A program made the translations under genes and the position numbers. Of a stretch of 64,000 nt of DNA, positions 48,440 to 57,619 are shown piece by piece (within the stretch, counting starts at the first letter, position 1; each line of letters begins with the position of its first letter). The stretch comes from Thermohalobaculum sp963822985 (GTDB taxonomy: Bacteria > Pseudomonadota > Alphaproteobacteria > Rhodobacterales > Rhodobacteraceae), in NCBI GenBank assembly GCA_963822985.1, contig CAWGJU010000006.1, forward strand, positions 811,022 to 875,021, given 5' to 3'. The notes beneath the pieces are model-generated. The model searched no databases. It was not told the DNA's origin and saw only the letters and a program-made list of their open reading frames with translations.

Positions 48440-49203
48440 TCGCGCGCCTTGCAGCCCTGGTGGGCGGCGCCGCGACGGCCGCCCTTTTCGCCGTGCCGGC
48501 ATGCGCTTGCCCCGACCTTGGCGAGCGCTTGCTCTTCCACAGCTGCCACGGCCCCTCGTCGATCGAGCTTCTGCTGCTGCCCGAAGAGACGTCAGCGCTG
48601 CAAGCGCCACTGCCGGGCCAGAGCCTGTCCGTGACCGGCGGCTATACGGGGACCGACACCCGGGGTGACGGGCACCCCAACCCGGTCGGGCTCTTCGTCG
48701 ACAACGGCCGCGTGGTCAGCCCGAACTTGGCGCGGATGGATGGAATCCTGGTGATCGGTGACGAGGGGCAGCCGAGGATCTATCAGAGCACAAGCGTGCC
48801 GCTGCGCGACGGCGTCGCCGACCTGACCGATCCGGACCAGAGGCTGGATTTCGCCGATTGGGCAGGCGAAAACGGGCTTTCCGTGCTGCAAAGCCACCTT
48901 TTGATCGTCGACGGCCGGCTGGATGTGCGCCCGCAGCTCGACGCGCCCAAGGCGCGCCGGCGGATCCTGTTCACCGATCGGGACGGCTGGGGCATCTATC
49001 AGACCACCGACGCCCAGACGCTGTTCGATGCAGGCTACGAGCTGCAGCAGCGCTATCACGCCGGCATGGCGTTCAACCTCGACATGGGCAGCTTCGATTA
49101 TTGCGTCGCATCCGAGAACGGCGCGCGGCAGAGCTGCGGCGTCGTCGGCTCGGGCGAGACCGCAAAGCTGTCGAACGTGCTTCGCGTTACACGCCAGCCT
49201 TGA
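48436..49203 (+). CDS. Secreted protein of unknown function coupled to the transporter operon
   Basis: The GTG at 48436 overlaps the permease stop. The 255 residues start with a signal peptide (LAALVGGAATAALFAVPACA). The mature part has six or so cysteines and a segment NPVGLFVDNGRVVSPNLARM then DGILVIGDEGQPRIYQS that faintly recalls the phosphodiester-glycosidase (DUF2233/NAGPA) fold. That resemblance is a guess from a short stretch. Translational coupling suggests it is made with the transporter and acts in the periplasm. Frame unbroken. Confidence 0.75.
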   Translation: MIARLAALVGGAATAALFAVPACACPDLGERLLFHSCHGPSSIELLLLPEETSALQAPLPGQSLSVTGGYTGTDTRGDGHPNPVGLFVDNGRVVSPNLARMDGILVIGDEGQPRIYQSTSVPLRDGVADLTDPDQRLDFADWAGENGLSVLQSHLLIVDGRLDVRPQLDAPKARRRILFTDRDGWGIYQTTDAQTLFDAGYELQQRYHAGMAFNLDMGSFDYCVASENGARQSCGVVGSGETAKLSNVLRVTRQP

Positions 49204-49255
49204 TTGTCACGCCCGCCGGCAGCAGCTATGGGCGGGGCCGGTGGGGAGGCGCGCA

Positions 49256-49849
49256 ATGTTCTATCTGAAGTGGACGATCTACGGGCTCTTGATCCTGCTG
49301 GTGGCGGCGTTCTTCTACTACTGGTTGCCGCAGCACGACACGGTCCGCATCGTCGACATCGACGTCGCGCGCATGGACACTGGCGGCGTCGACACGCAGG
49401 GCAACGCCCTGACGCGCGACGTGCGCTTCATCTATGCCGTTTTCCCGGATGGCGACCAGATCGAGTACCGCAACGAAGACACCGACTGGGGTTTCCCGTT
49501 CTACTTCAAGTTCGACAGCGCCCGGCTCGCGAACCAGGCGGCCAACCTGAAATCCACCGAGGCGAGCCCGAGCTGGGTCATCGTCCGCCATTACGGGTGG
49601 CGTATTCCCTGGCTGTCGATGTTCCCCAATGCGCTGGCGATCCGGCCGGCTGCGGGTCCCGAGGACACGGTGTTCCCGTGGTTCAACGTCATCTTCCTGA
49701 CCGTGCTGATCCTGGGGTTCCTGATCCTCAGGCGCATGTTCATCATCTGGCGCCGCCGGAACGTCGATCCGCTGGTCGCGCGCATGGACCGCGAGTTCGA
49801 CGAGGCGACCGCCCGGTGGCGTGGGCGGTGGCGTCGGCGCCGGCAATAG
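49256..49849 (+). CDS. DUF1523 family membrane protein
   Basis: Protein of 197 residues with an N-terminal helix (IYGLLILLVAAFFYYWLPQH), a periplasmic domain containing the family block DVARMDTGGVDTQGNALTRD, FIYAVFPDGDQIEYRNEDT and DWGFPFYFKFDSARL, a second helix near 150-170 and an arginine-rich tail. Function unknown; known mostly from alphaproteobacteria. The ATG at 49256 follows GGGGAGG. It may be the last gene of the polyamine-type operon. Confidence 0.87.
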   Translation: MFYLKWTIYGLLILLVAAFFYYWLPQHDTVRIVDIDVARMDTGGVDTQGNALTRDVRFIYAVFPDGDQIEYRNEDTDWGFPFYFKFDSARLANQAANLKSTEASPSWVIVRHYGWRIPWLSMFPNALAIRPAAGPEDTVFPWFNVIFLTVLILGFLILRRMFIIWRRRNVDPLVARMDREFDEATARWRGRWRRRRQ

Positions 49850-49873
49850 CGGCTCGTCTGGGCTTTGCCGCGC

Positions 49874-50474
49874 TCAGGGGCAGAGCCGCAGTTGCCCGCG
49901 ATAGCGCGCCGCTTGGCTTGCGACCTGGGCCGCGACGCCGGTCAGCCAGGGCTTCGCGCGATAGCTGCCGTTGCGGTGGCCCATGTGTCCCTCGTGATAG
50001 GCGAGGTACTGGTTGAACGCGTCGTGCATGCCGATGCCGTTCGAGGCGTAGGTTTTGGACATGTACCAGCCGACGAAATCGGTCGCGTCCTCCCAGTTCG
50101 TCCGGTCGGCGCGGTTGTTGCCCGTCTCCTGCCGATACCACTCCCACGTGCCGTCGAGCGCCTGCGAGAAGCCGTAGGCCGAGGAGATGTGCCCCGTCGA
50201 CACCCCCATGACGTACTTGGCCGGCGGCCTCACATTCGACCGGAAGCTCGAACTCGCGCCAGATGATCGCCATCTGCACCGGTACTGGCGCGCCCCATTT
50301 CCGGGCGGACGCATAGACCGGTTCACGCCACTGCGGACGCTCGTCGAAGATCGCGCAGATGTCGTCCTGGCGCGACGGCGGCCCCTCGTCGGCGCGCTTG
50401 TCGCCGCCCGAGCACGACATCAATAACAACGTCGCCGCCAGGGCGGCGAGCCCATGAAAGTGCCGGAGGTTCAC
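49874..50474 (-). CDS. Lysozyme-like (SLT/transglycosylase) lipoprotein (one frame break)
   Basis: Putative peptidoglycan-active lipoprotein. The GTG at 50472-50474 opens a signal with lipobox LLLMSC (Cys21). The catalytic region reads IIWRESSFRSNVRPPAKYV, with the Glu of WRES as likely acid, then SAYGFSQALDGTWEWY and EDATDFVGWYMSKTYASNG. One extra base near 50239 (GAG+T|TCG AGC) falls right at the catalytic glutamate codon. The corrected length is 199 residues. It is convergent with the DUF1523 gene. Confidence 0.82.
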
Positions 50475-50656
50475 TGCTCTGCCTCTCGTTTTTCCGCCAT
50501 CCTAGCAAAAACGAGGGGCGCCGAGAAGCCGGGAGAAGGAAAGAGTGTGCGTCCCTTGCCCTTGGGACGCATTGGATCGGCGCGCGGAGCGGCTATATGG
50601 ACAAAACGCCGCCGGACGGGTTACTAACCGAGGCTTGGGACGAGAGAGGTGGAAGT

Positions 50657-50986
50657 GTGCTGCGCACGTCCGCAAAATTCAAGATCGGCCAGATCGTGAA
50701 GCACCGGATCCACTCGTTCCGGGGCGTGATCTATGATGTCGATCCGGAGTTTGCGAACACCGAAGAGTGGTGGCAATCCATCCCCGAGGAGATGCGGCCG
50801 CGCAAGGATCAGCCCTACTACCACCTCTTCGCCGAGAACGACACCACCTATTACGTGGCCTACGTCTCGGAGCAAAACCTCCTGCCCGACGACAGCGGGA
50901 TGCCGGTCGACCACCCCGACATCGGCGATTATTTCGCCGAGTACGACGGCGACCGTTACGTTTTCGACCGGTCGCAGTGCCACTGA
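50657..50986 (+). CDS. hspQ: Heat shock protein HspQ
   Basis: Hemimethylated-DNA-binding-like YccV/HspQ fold. In enterobacteria HspQ modulates Lon-type proteolysis. Family core: KFKIGQIVKHRIHSFRGVIY, DVDPEFANTEEWWQSIPEEM, RPRKDQPYYHLFAEN and YVAYVSEQNLLPDDSG. The start chosen is GTG 50657 (VLRTSAKF, 109 residues), which has AGAGG eight bases upstream and matches family length; an ATG at 50597 would add 20 residues. Preceded by about 180 bases of divergent promoter space. Confidence 0.92.
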   Translation: MLRTSAKFKIGQIVKHRIHSFRGVIYDVDPEFANTEEWWQSIPEEMRPRKDQPYYHLFAENDTTYYVAYVSEQNLLPDDSGMPVDHPDIGDYFAEYDGDRYVFDRSQCH

Positions 50987-51109
50987 AGACGGGCGGTCCC
51001 GCGCGGTCCTTACAGGGGTTGCGGCCCGGTTGCGCCGGTGCCATGTTTCCGTCATGAGCCTCGATCCATCGGGTGACCCCGCCTCGATAGTCGTTCCGGC
51101 GCCATCAGC

Positions 51110-51460
51110 GTGGCGCCGGCGGAACCCCAAGCAGTCACAACCCCAACAGTTGCCAGCCCAGCGGTCATCAGCTTTGATCGCCGCGAGCTGTCTCTGATCC
51201 TGGGCGTCTATGGCAGGATGCTGACCTGCGGCATGGCGCGCGACTATGCGATCGACCATTTGCCTGAGAGGGCGGTGTTCTCGATCTTTCGCCGGACGAG
51301 CGAGACACCGCTCTACAGAGTCGAGAAGCGCCCGAAGGACGCGAACCGCCAGGGCGCCTGGTCGGTCGTCAGCCCAGGTGGCGGCATTCTCAAGCGGGGC
51401 CGGGACCTGGCCCAACTCCTGCGGCTCTTCGATCGCAAGCTGATCCGCGCCATCGACTGA
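51110..51460 (+). CDS. DUF2794 family protein
   Basis: Small protein of 116 residues. After a variable lead come the DUF2794 blocks SFDRRELSLILGVYGRMLTC, ARDYAIDHLPERAVFSIFRR and SPGGGILKRGRDLAQLLRLF. A conserved alphaproteobacterial family of unknown function. The GTG at 51110 is the probable start; a later start nearer VISFDRREL is possible. Convergent with the GH15 gene. Confidence 0.85.
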   Translation: MAPAEPQAVTTPTVASPAVISFDRRELSLILGVYGRMLTCGMARDYAIDHLPERAVFSIFRRTSETPLYRVEKRPKDANRQGAWSVVSPGGGILKRGRDLAQLLRLFDRKLIRAID

Positions 51461-51571
51461 TCCGTTGGTTCGGTTGCGAGCCCGAGCGTCTCGTGCGTCC
51501 AACGCAGACACCCCGCGTCTACCGAGTCCGGCCGTTCAGCAGCCGCGTTCGGCACGCGCGTCTGCCGGGTT

Positions 51572-53415
51572 TCACCGCTTGCGCCGGGGCTCCTGCCGGG
51601 GCTCCCGCTCGGCGCGCTGCTCGGCCGGGCCGCGCGCCGAGGCGAGGTTGTGGGCGGTGTTGACGAGGCCGACATGGCTGAACGCCTGCGGAAAGTTGCC
51701 GAGCTGGCGTCGCAGCGCGCGGATCATATTCTTCGGCCAGCAGCCCCAGATCGTTGCGTAACGCCAGCAGGCGCTCGAAGAGTTCCTCCGCCTCGTCGAC
51801 GCGCCCCATCATCGTCAGCGCGTCGGCCAGCCAGAAGCTGCAGACGAGAAAGGTGCCTTCGCCGCCGCTCAGGCCGTCCGGCGTCTGCTCCGGACGGTAG
51901 CGAAGGACGAGGCCATCCTGGACGAGCTCCTGCTGGATCGCCTCGACGGTCGCGACGACCCGCGGGTCGTCGGGGGGCAGGAACCCGACCAGCGGGATCA
52001 GCAGCAGCGATGCATCGAGGCTTTCGCCACCATAGAACTGGGTGAAGCTGCCGCGCTTTTCGCTCCAGCCATTGGCTAGAATGTCGTCGCGGATCGACCG
52101 CGCGACCGCGCGCCAGCGCTCGGCGGGCCCCGACAGCCCGTAATCGGCCACGGCCTTGATGCCGCGATCGAAGGCGACCCAGGCCATCAGGCGCGAATGC
52201 GTGAAGTTTCGCCGGCCGCCCCGCACCTCCCAGATGCCCTCGTCGGGCTCGCGCCACCGCTCCTCGAGGTCCGAGAGCAGCACCTTCTGGAACTCCCAGC
52301 CGGAATGCGACGGCTCTAGCATCGACTTGCGCCCGACATGCAGAGCGTCCATGATCTCGCCATAGACGTCGATCTGCAGTTGCGAAAAGGCGCCGTTGCC
52401 GATCCGAACCGGCTTCGAGCCTTCATAGCCCTGCAGCCATGGCAGCTCGATCTCGGTTAGCTGCCGCTCGCCCGCGATGCCGTACATGATCTGCAGGTGC
52501 TTTGGGTGCCCGGCGGCGGCCCGCAGCACCCAGGCTCGCCAGGCCAGCGCCTCGTCTCGATAGCCGCAGGAGAGCAGCGCCAGCAGAGTCAGGGTCGCGT
52601 CCCGGATCCAGCAATAGCGATAGTCCCAGTTGCGCTCGCCGCCGATCTCCTCGGGCAGCGAGGTGGTCGCGGCGGCGACGATGGCGCCGGTAGGCTGGTA
52701 GCTCAGCGCCTTGAGCGTGATCATCGAGCGCATCACCGCCTCGCGCCAGGGATGCTCGGCGTCGCCGTTGCCAAAGCTGCAGGCCTTCGACCAGTCGCGC
52801 CACCAATCGGTCGTCTCGGCCAGCCGCTCGGCCGGCTCCCAGCGCCGCGTCGGCGGCCGGTACGAGGGATGCCAGGTCAGCGCGAACGGCACCTCCGCTC
52901 CGGCCCCGACGCTGAAGGTCGCGTGCGTGTGCATGTTCTTGCCCTGCAGCTCGACGGGGGTGCGCAGCTCGACCGCGTCGGGCCCGGCGACCGCGCGGAT
53001 GCCATAGTCCATCCGGATGACCCAGGGCACCGTGCGCCCGTAGTCGAAGCGCAGGACCAGGTCCATGCGCATCTCGACCCGGCCGCGATCGCCGCGCACG
53101 ATGCGCAGCAGGTCGACATGCTCCTCGTCCTCGGCCAGCGGCATGAAGTCGATCACCGTGACGGCGCCCTCGGCCGTCTCGAAGCTGGTCTCGAGGATGG
53201 GCGTGCCCGGCCGGTAGCGGCGCGACGAGCTGACGATTTCGCCAGCCGGCTGGATCAGCCAGCGGCCGTTCTCCTCGGAGCCGAGCAGGGCCGCGAAGCA
53301 GGCGCCCGAAGTTGAAGCGCGGCAGGCAGAGCCAATCGATCGAGCCATCCTTTGCCACAAGGGCACAGGACAGCATGTTCCCGATGAATCCGTAATCCTC
53401 GACAGGTCAATTCAT
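51572..53415 (-). CDS. Glycoside hydrolase family 15 protein (frame breaks at both ends)
   Basis: Glucoamylase/trehalase-like (alpha/alpha)6-barrel enzyme. N-terminal beta-domain EDYGFIGNMLSCALVAKDGS and IDWLCLPRF; barrel motifs NWDYRYCWIRDATLTLLALL, QIDVYGEIMDAL, GGRRNFTHSRLMAWVAFDRG and GEGTFLVCSFWLADAL. Extra bases lie near 53309 (TTC+G|GGC GCC) and 51754 (CGC+G|CTG CGA). At the start the written ATG-AAT-TGA can be read as ATG+A|ATT+G|ACC+T|GTC, giving MITVEDYGFIGN. The true end is then TGA at 51572 after HVGLVNTAHNLASARG, about 612 residues. Trehalose or starch-type glucan is the expected substrate; which one is not resolvable. Confidence 0.87.
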
Positions 53416-53661
53416 CGGAAGGCTCCCTCCGCGTCCCCGGCATCTGCCGATCGTAATGCAAGAAAACAGCCAGCGCGGTCGAGACCCCGCGAACTCGGTT
53501 CGTGTGCCGCACGGCTGGCAAGTGCGGCCGCCGGACGGTAACGATTGCGCTCGATCAACGACCCGTCGGCCGAACCGGCCTAGCCACGCCCCGAACGGCG
53601 CCGATCGGCGCCGGGCCCCCATGCCGCGCGACGCCTCGTTGCATTCAACTCGCGAGTGACC

Positions 53662-56405
53662 ATGACCGATTTGATGGAGAGCCAGAACTCCGCCGGCGGC
53701 CATCGAGCCGGAAAGTGCCTGGCACGCGGTCGGAGCGGCCGAGACGCTGGAGCTTTTGCAAGTCGGCCGGCAGGGGCTGACGGATGCGGAGGCGCGCGCC
53801 CGACGCGAGCGCTTCGGGCCGAACGCCTTGCCCGAGCCGCCGCGGCGCGGCGCGCTGACGAGGCTCGCGGCGCAGTTCAACAACCTGCTGATTTACGTTT
53901 TGATGGCCGCGGGGGTCGTCACCGCGCTGCTCGGGCACTGGACGGATGCCGGCGTCATCTTCGGCGTCGTCGTGCTGAATGCCGTTGTCGGCTACTGGCA
54001 GGAAGGGCGGGCCGAGAACGCGCTCGCGGCCGTGCGGGCGATGCTTTCGGCCGAGGCTTCGGTCTTGCGCGACGGCAGGCGGCAGACGGTATCCGCCGGC
54101 GAACTCGTCCCCGGCGACGTCGTCCTGCTCGAGGCGGGCGACCGCGTTCCCGCCGATCTGCGGCTGCTCGAGGTCCGTGGCCTGCGGGTGCAGGAGGCGG
54201 CGCTGACGGGCGAATCCGTCGCGGTTGTCAAGGAGGTTGATCCGGTCCGCCGGGACGCGCCGCTGGGCGACCGCGCCTCGATGGCGTTCTCGGGAACGCT
54301 CGTCGCCGCCGGCCGGGGCGTCGGCGCGACCGTGGCGACCGGGCAGTCGGCCGAGATCGGCCGCATCGGCGCGATGCTGGGCGAGATCGAGGAGCTGAAG
54401 ACGCCGCTCCTCCAGCAGATCGACCGCTTCGCGCGCTGGCTGACCTTCGCCATCCTTGGCCTCTGCGTCGCCGTCTTCGCCTTTGCGGTTGTGGTGCGGA
54501 CCTACGCCGTCGAGGAGGCCTTCCTCGCGATGGTCGGCATGGCGGTCTCGGCCGTCCCCGAGGGGCTGCCCGCGGTGCTGACGATCACGCTCGCGCTCGG
54601 CGTCCAGCGGATGGCGCGCCGCCAGGCCATCGTCCGCCGGCTGCCCGCGGTCGAGACTCTGGGCGCGGTCACGATCATCTGCACCGACAAGACCGGCACA
54701 TTGACCCTGAACGAGATGGTGGTGCGGACGCTGGGCGTGACGCCGGACGGGCCGGCCATGACGATCACCGGCGAGGGCTATGCGCCGGATGGCGAGCTTC
54801 AGGTCGAACGCGCCGACGGCGGTCCGATCGCCCCGGAACAGACCGGCGCGGCGCGGGCGCTCGCTCTGACGGGCGTGCTCTGCAACGACGCCCATCTGCA
54901 TCAGAGCGCGGACGGGAGCTGGAAGGTCGCGGGCGACCCGATGGACGGCGCGCTGCTGGCGCTCGCGCGGAAGCTCGGACTGGACCCCGAATGGGAGCGG
55001 CACGAGCGCCCGGCGCTGGGCGACATCCCGTTCGACGCCGCGCATCGCTTCACGGCCACGCTCAACCGCGACGGTGAGGGCCAGAACGCCATCCACGTGA
55101 AGGGCGCGCCGCACACCATACTGGAGATGTGTGACCGGGCGCAGGGCAGCGACGGGCCGCTCGATCTGCGGCGCTGGTCCGACCGCATCGACCAGCTGGC
55201 GGCAAAGGGGCAGCGGGTGCTCGCCTTCGCGCGGCAAGGAGGTGGGCGAGCTGCCGACGCTCGACATGGGGGACATGCACGGCGGCTTCACGCTGCTCGG
55301 CATTGCCGGCTTCATCGACCCGCCGCGGCCCGAGGTGAAGAATGCCATCGCCGAGTGCCGGCGCGCAGGCATCGACGTCAAGATGATCACCGGCGACCAT
55401 GCGCTGACCGCGCTCGCCATAGCCCGCGAGCTGAGGCTCGAGACGGGGCACGGCGCGCTGACGGGCGGCGAGATCGACGCACTGTCGGATGCCGAGCTTC
55501 GCGCCCGGGCGCCGCATGTCGACGTGGTCGCCCGCGCCGCGCCCGAGCACAAGCTGCGCCTGGTCGAGGCACTGCAGGCCGAGGGCAACGTGGTCGCGAT
55601 GACCGGCGATGGCGTCAACGACGCACCGGCGCTGAAACGCGCCGATATCGGCATCGCCATGGGGATCAAGGGCACCGAGGCGGCGAAGGAGGCCGCGCGG
55701 ATCGTGCTGGCCGATGACGACTTCGTCTCGATCGCCGCGGCGGTGCGCGAGGGGCGGACGATCTACGAGAACATCCGCAAGGTGATCGCCTGGACACTGC
55801 CCACGAACGGCGGCGAATTGCTCGTCATCATTGCGGCGATCTTGTTCGGCGTCGTGCTCCCGATCTCGCCCGTGCAGATCCTGTGGGTCAACATGGTGAC
55901 GGCGGTGGCGCTCGGGTTGACGCTGGCGTTCGAGCCGGCCGAGCCCTCGGTCATGCAGCGCCCGCCCCGGCGCAGGGGCGCGGCGTTGCTCGACGCCGAG
56001 ATGGTCTGGCGCGTGGCCTTCGTCTCCGTGCTGATGGCGGCGGCGTCGTTCGGGGTTTATTTCTGGAGCGTCGACCGGGGATCGGGCGTGGAATACGCCC
56101 GCACTTTGGTCGTGAACGCGATCGTGGTGATGGAGATCGCCTATCTCTTCTCCGTGCGCTATCTGCACCTGACGTCGTTCACCTGGTCTGGAATATTTGG
56201 CACCCGCGCCGTTCTGATCGGCGTGGCACTCACAGTGCTGTGCCAGCTGACCTTTACCTATGCGCCGCCACTGCAGGCGCTGTTCGACACGCGACCCGTC
56301 GCGGTCGCCGACGGCGCGGTGGTGATCGGACTGGGCGTCGCGCTGCTGCTGGTCCTCGAGGTGGAAAAGCTGGTTCGGCGAGCGATCCTGGCGAAAGCGC
56401 GCTGA
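53662..56405 (+). CDS. Cation-transporting P-type ATPase, HAD-IC family (two frame breaks)
   Basis: Ten-helix ion pump (P2-like). Actuator motif LTGESVAVVK, helix-4 PEGLP, phosphorylation site CTDKTGTLTLNE, KGAPHTIL, hinge TGDGVNDAPALK. The helix-6 segment is QILWVNMVTAVALG, so the aspartate seen in Ca2+ pumps (WVNLVTD) is an alanine; ion specificity is therefore open. Extra bases occur near 53699 (GGC+G|GCC ATC) and 55242 (CGG+C|AAG GAG). Corrected length is 913 residues from ATG 53662. No strong ribosome binding site is seen. Last gene before tRNA-Arg. Confidence 0.92.
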
Positions 56406-56511
56406 TTGTGACCACGCGTTGGCCTCGCCCTCGGCGGAATGCACATGGGCAAACTCTGTTCTTGCATTGCACCATCCAGACCGCTAATCGGCGACCCAGC
56501 CTCTTGGCACA

Positions 56512-56588
56512 GCACCGGTAGCTCAGCTGGATAGAGCACCGACTACGAATCTTGGGGGTCAGAGGTTCGAATCCTCTCCGGTGCGCCA
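56512..56588 (+). tRNA. tRNA-Arg (ACG) with an irregular anticodon stem
   Basis: A 77-base tRNA-like sequence with encoded CCA. Acceptor GCACCGG/CCGGTGC, D arm GCTC/GAGC and T arm AGAGG-TTCGAAT-CCTCT are perfect. The loop CTACGAA gives anticodon ACG with T33 in place. However the 5' side of the anticodon stem is one base short (A-CCGA) and the 3' side one base long (TC-TT-GG), so only four pairs form, around a TT bulge. It marks the left edge of the accessory island. Confidence 0.85.
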
Positions 56589-56705
56589 AACTACCTTCCG
56601 AGATGTTCCGCCACATTCTCTAACCGGCTGAGTTGCAAGGGCCGGTTCCATCCTTCCATTCCGCAAAGGTCCTGCACGTTCCCGGGGTTTCCTCCATTTT
56701 GCGGG

Positions 56706-56723
56706 GTAAGCGGCGTCCACGCC
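56706..56723 (+). repeat. IS66 left inverted repeat
   Basis: GTAAGCGGCGTCCACGCC begins with the GTAA end usual for IS66 elements and is partly matched by the right end. Confidence 0.65.
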
Positions 56724-56816
56724 CCCTCTCTGTCGGCGGGCGCGCAGCTCTGATCCAGTCGCGGAGGTTTGGCGACGGGTTGGAGGCGAGCTTTGCAAAG
56801 AAGATTGCCATGTTCT

Positions 56817-57209
56817 TTGGCGAGCGGTGCGGCGCGCGTTGCACGGCTGGAGGTGATCGCGGGACCGACGGGCCGACGGCGCTGGCCTGACGAGGTGAAG
56901 GCGCGGATCGTGGCGGAGACGCTCGAGCCTGGCGTGCGGGTGAACGATGTCGCGCGCCGGCACGGGGTGCAGCCGCAGCAGGTGACGTCGTGGCGGCGGC
57001 TCGCGCGCCAAGGCAAGCTCGTGATCCTGGCTGATGGCGAGGTTGAGTTCGCGACGCTGATGGTCGAGGCGTCCGCGGCGGCGCCCGAGGCGGCGATCGA
57101 GCGCGCCGCGACCGTTGAGATCGACGCGGGCGGTGTCGTCATCCGGCTGCCGGCCGATGCATCGGCCGAGCGGATCGGCGCCATCGCCAGAGCGCTGCGG
57201 ACGTCGTGA
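56817..57209 (+). CDS. tnpA: IS66 family accessory protein TnpA
   Basis: Small helix-turn-helix protein of IS66 elements. Core RRWPDEVKARIVAETLEPGV, RVNDVARRHGVQPQQVTSWR and RLARQGKLV, a transposase-8-like HTH. The start codon is uncertain; TTG at 56817 is used here and gives about 130 residues. The stop overlaps the tnpB start (GTGA at 57206-57209). Confidence 0.88.
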   Translation: MASGAARVARLEVIAGPTGRRRWPDEVKARIVAETLEPGVRVNDVARRHGVQPQQVTSWRRLARQGKLVILADGEVEFATLMVEASAAAPEAAIERAATVEIDAGGVVIRLPADASAERIGAIARALRTS

Positions 57210-57562
57210 TCGTCCCGGCGCAGGCGGTTCGGGTGGTGATCGCGACGAAGCCGGTCGACTTCCGCAAGGGCCATGACGGGCTGGCGGCGCTGGCGCAGAA
57301 CGAACTCGGCCTCGATCCGCATTCCGGCCTGATCGTGGTGTTCCGCTCGAAGCGCGGCGACCGGATCAAGGTGCTGGTGTGGGACGGCAGCGGGCTGGTG
57401 CTGGTCTACAAGCGCCTGGAGGAAGGCAAGTTCGCCTGGCCGGCCGTCAGGGACGGCGTCATGCGGCTGTCGCGGGCGCAGTTCGAGGCGCTGTTCGACG
57501 GGCTCGACTGGCGGCGGGTCTACGGGCCGCGGCGCGTGCGCCCGCCCGCTGCGGCGGAGTGA
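57206..57562 (+). CDS. tnpB: IS66 family accessory protein TnpB
   Basis: IS66 Orf2-like protein of 118 residues. Signature VVIATKPVDFRKGHDGLAAL, FRSKRGDRIKVLVWDGSGLV and YKRLEEGKFAWP. Essential for IS66 transposition in studied elements, biochemical role unclear. GTG start overlapping tnpA; tnpC follows after 57 bases. Confidence 0.95.
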   Translation: MIVPAQAVRVVIATKPVDFRKGHDGLAALAQNELGLDPHSGLIVVFRSKRGDRIKVLVWDGSGLVLVYKRLEEGKFAWPAVRDGVMRLSRAQFEALFDGLDWRRVYGPRRVRPPAAAE

Positions 57563-57619
57563 CTCGGCCGCCTCATGGGGGCGCCACAAGCGCCACGCGG
57601 CGCGATAGTCTTGTCAGCA

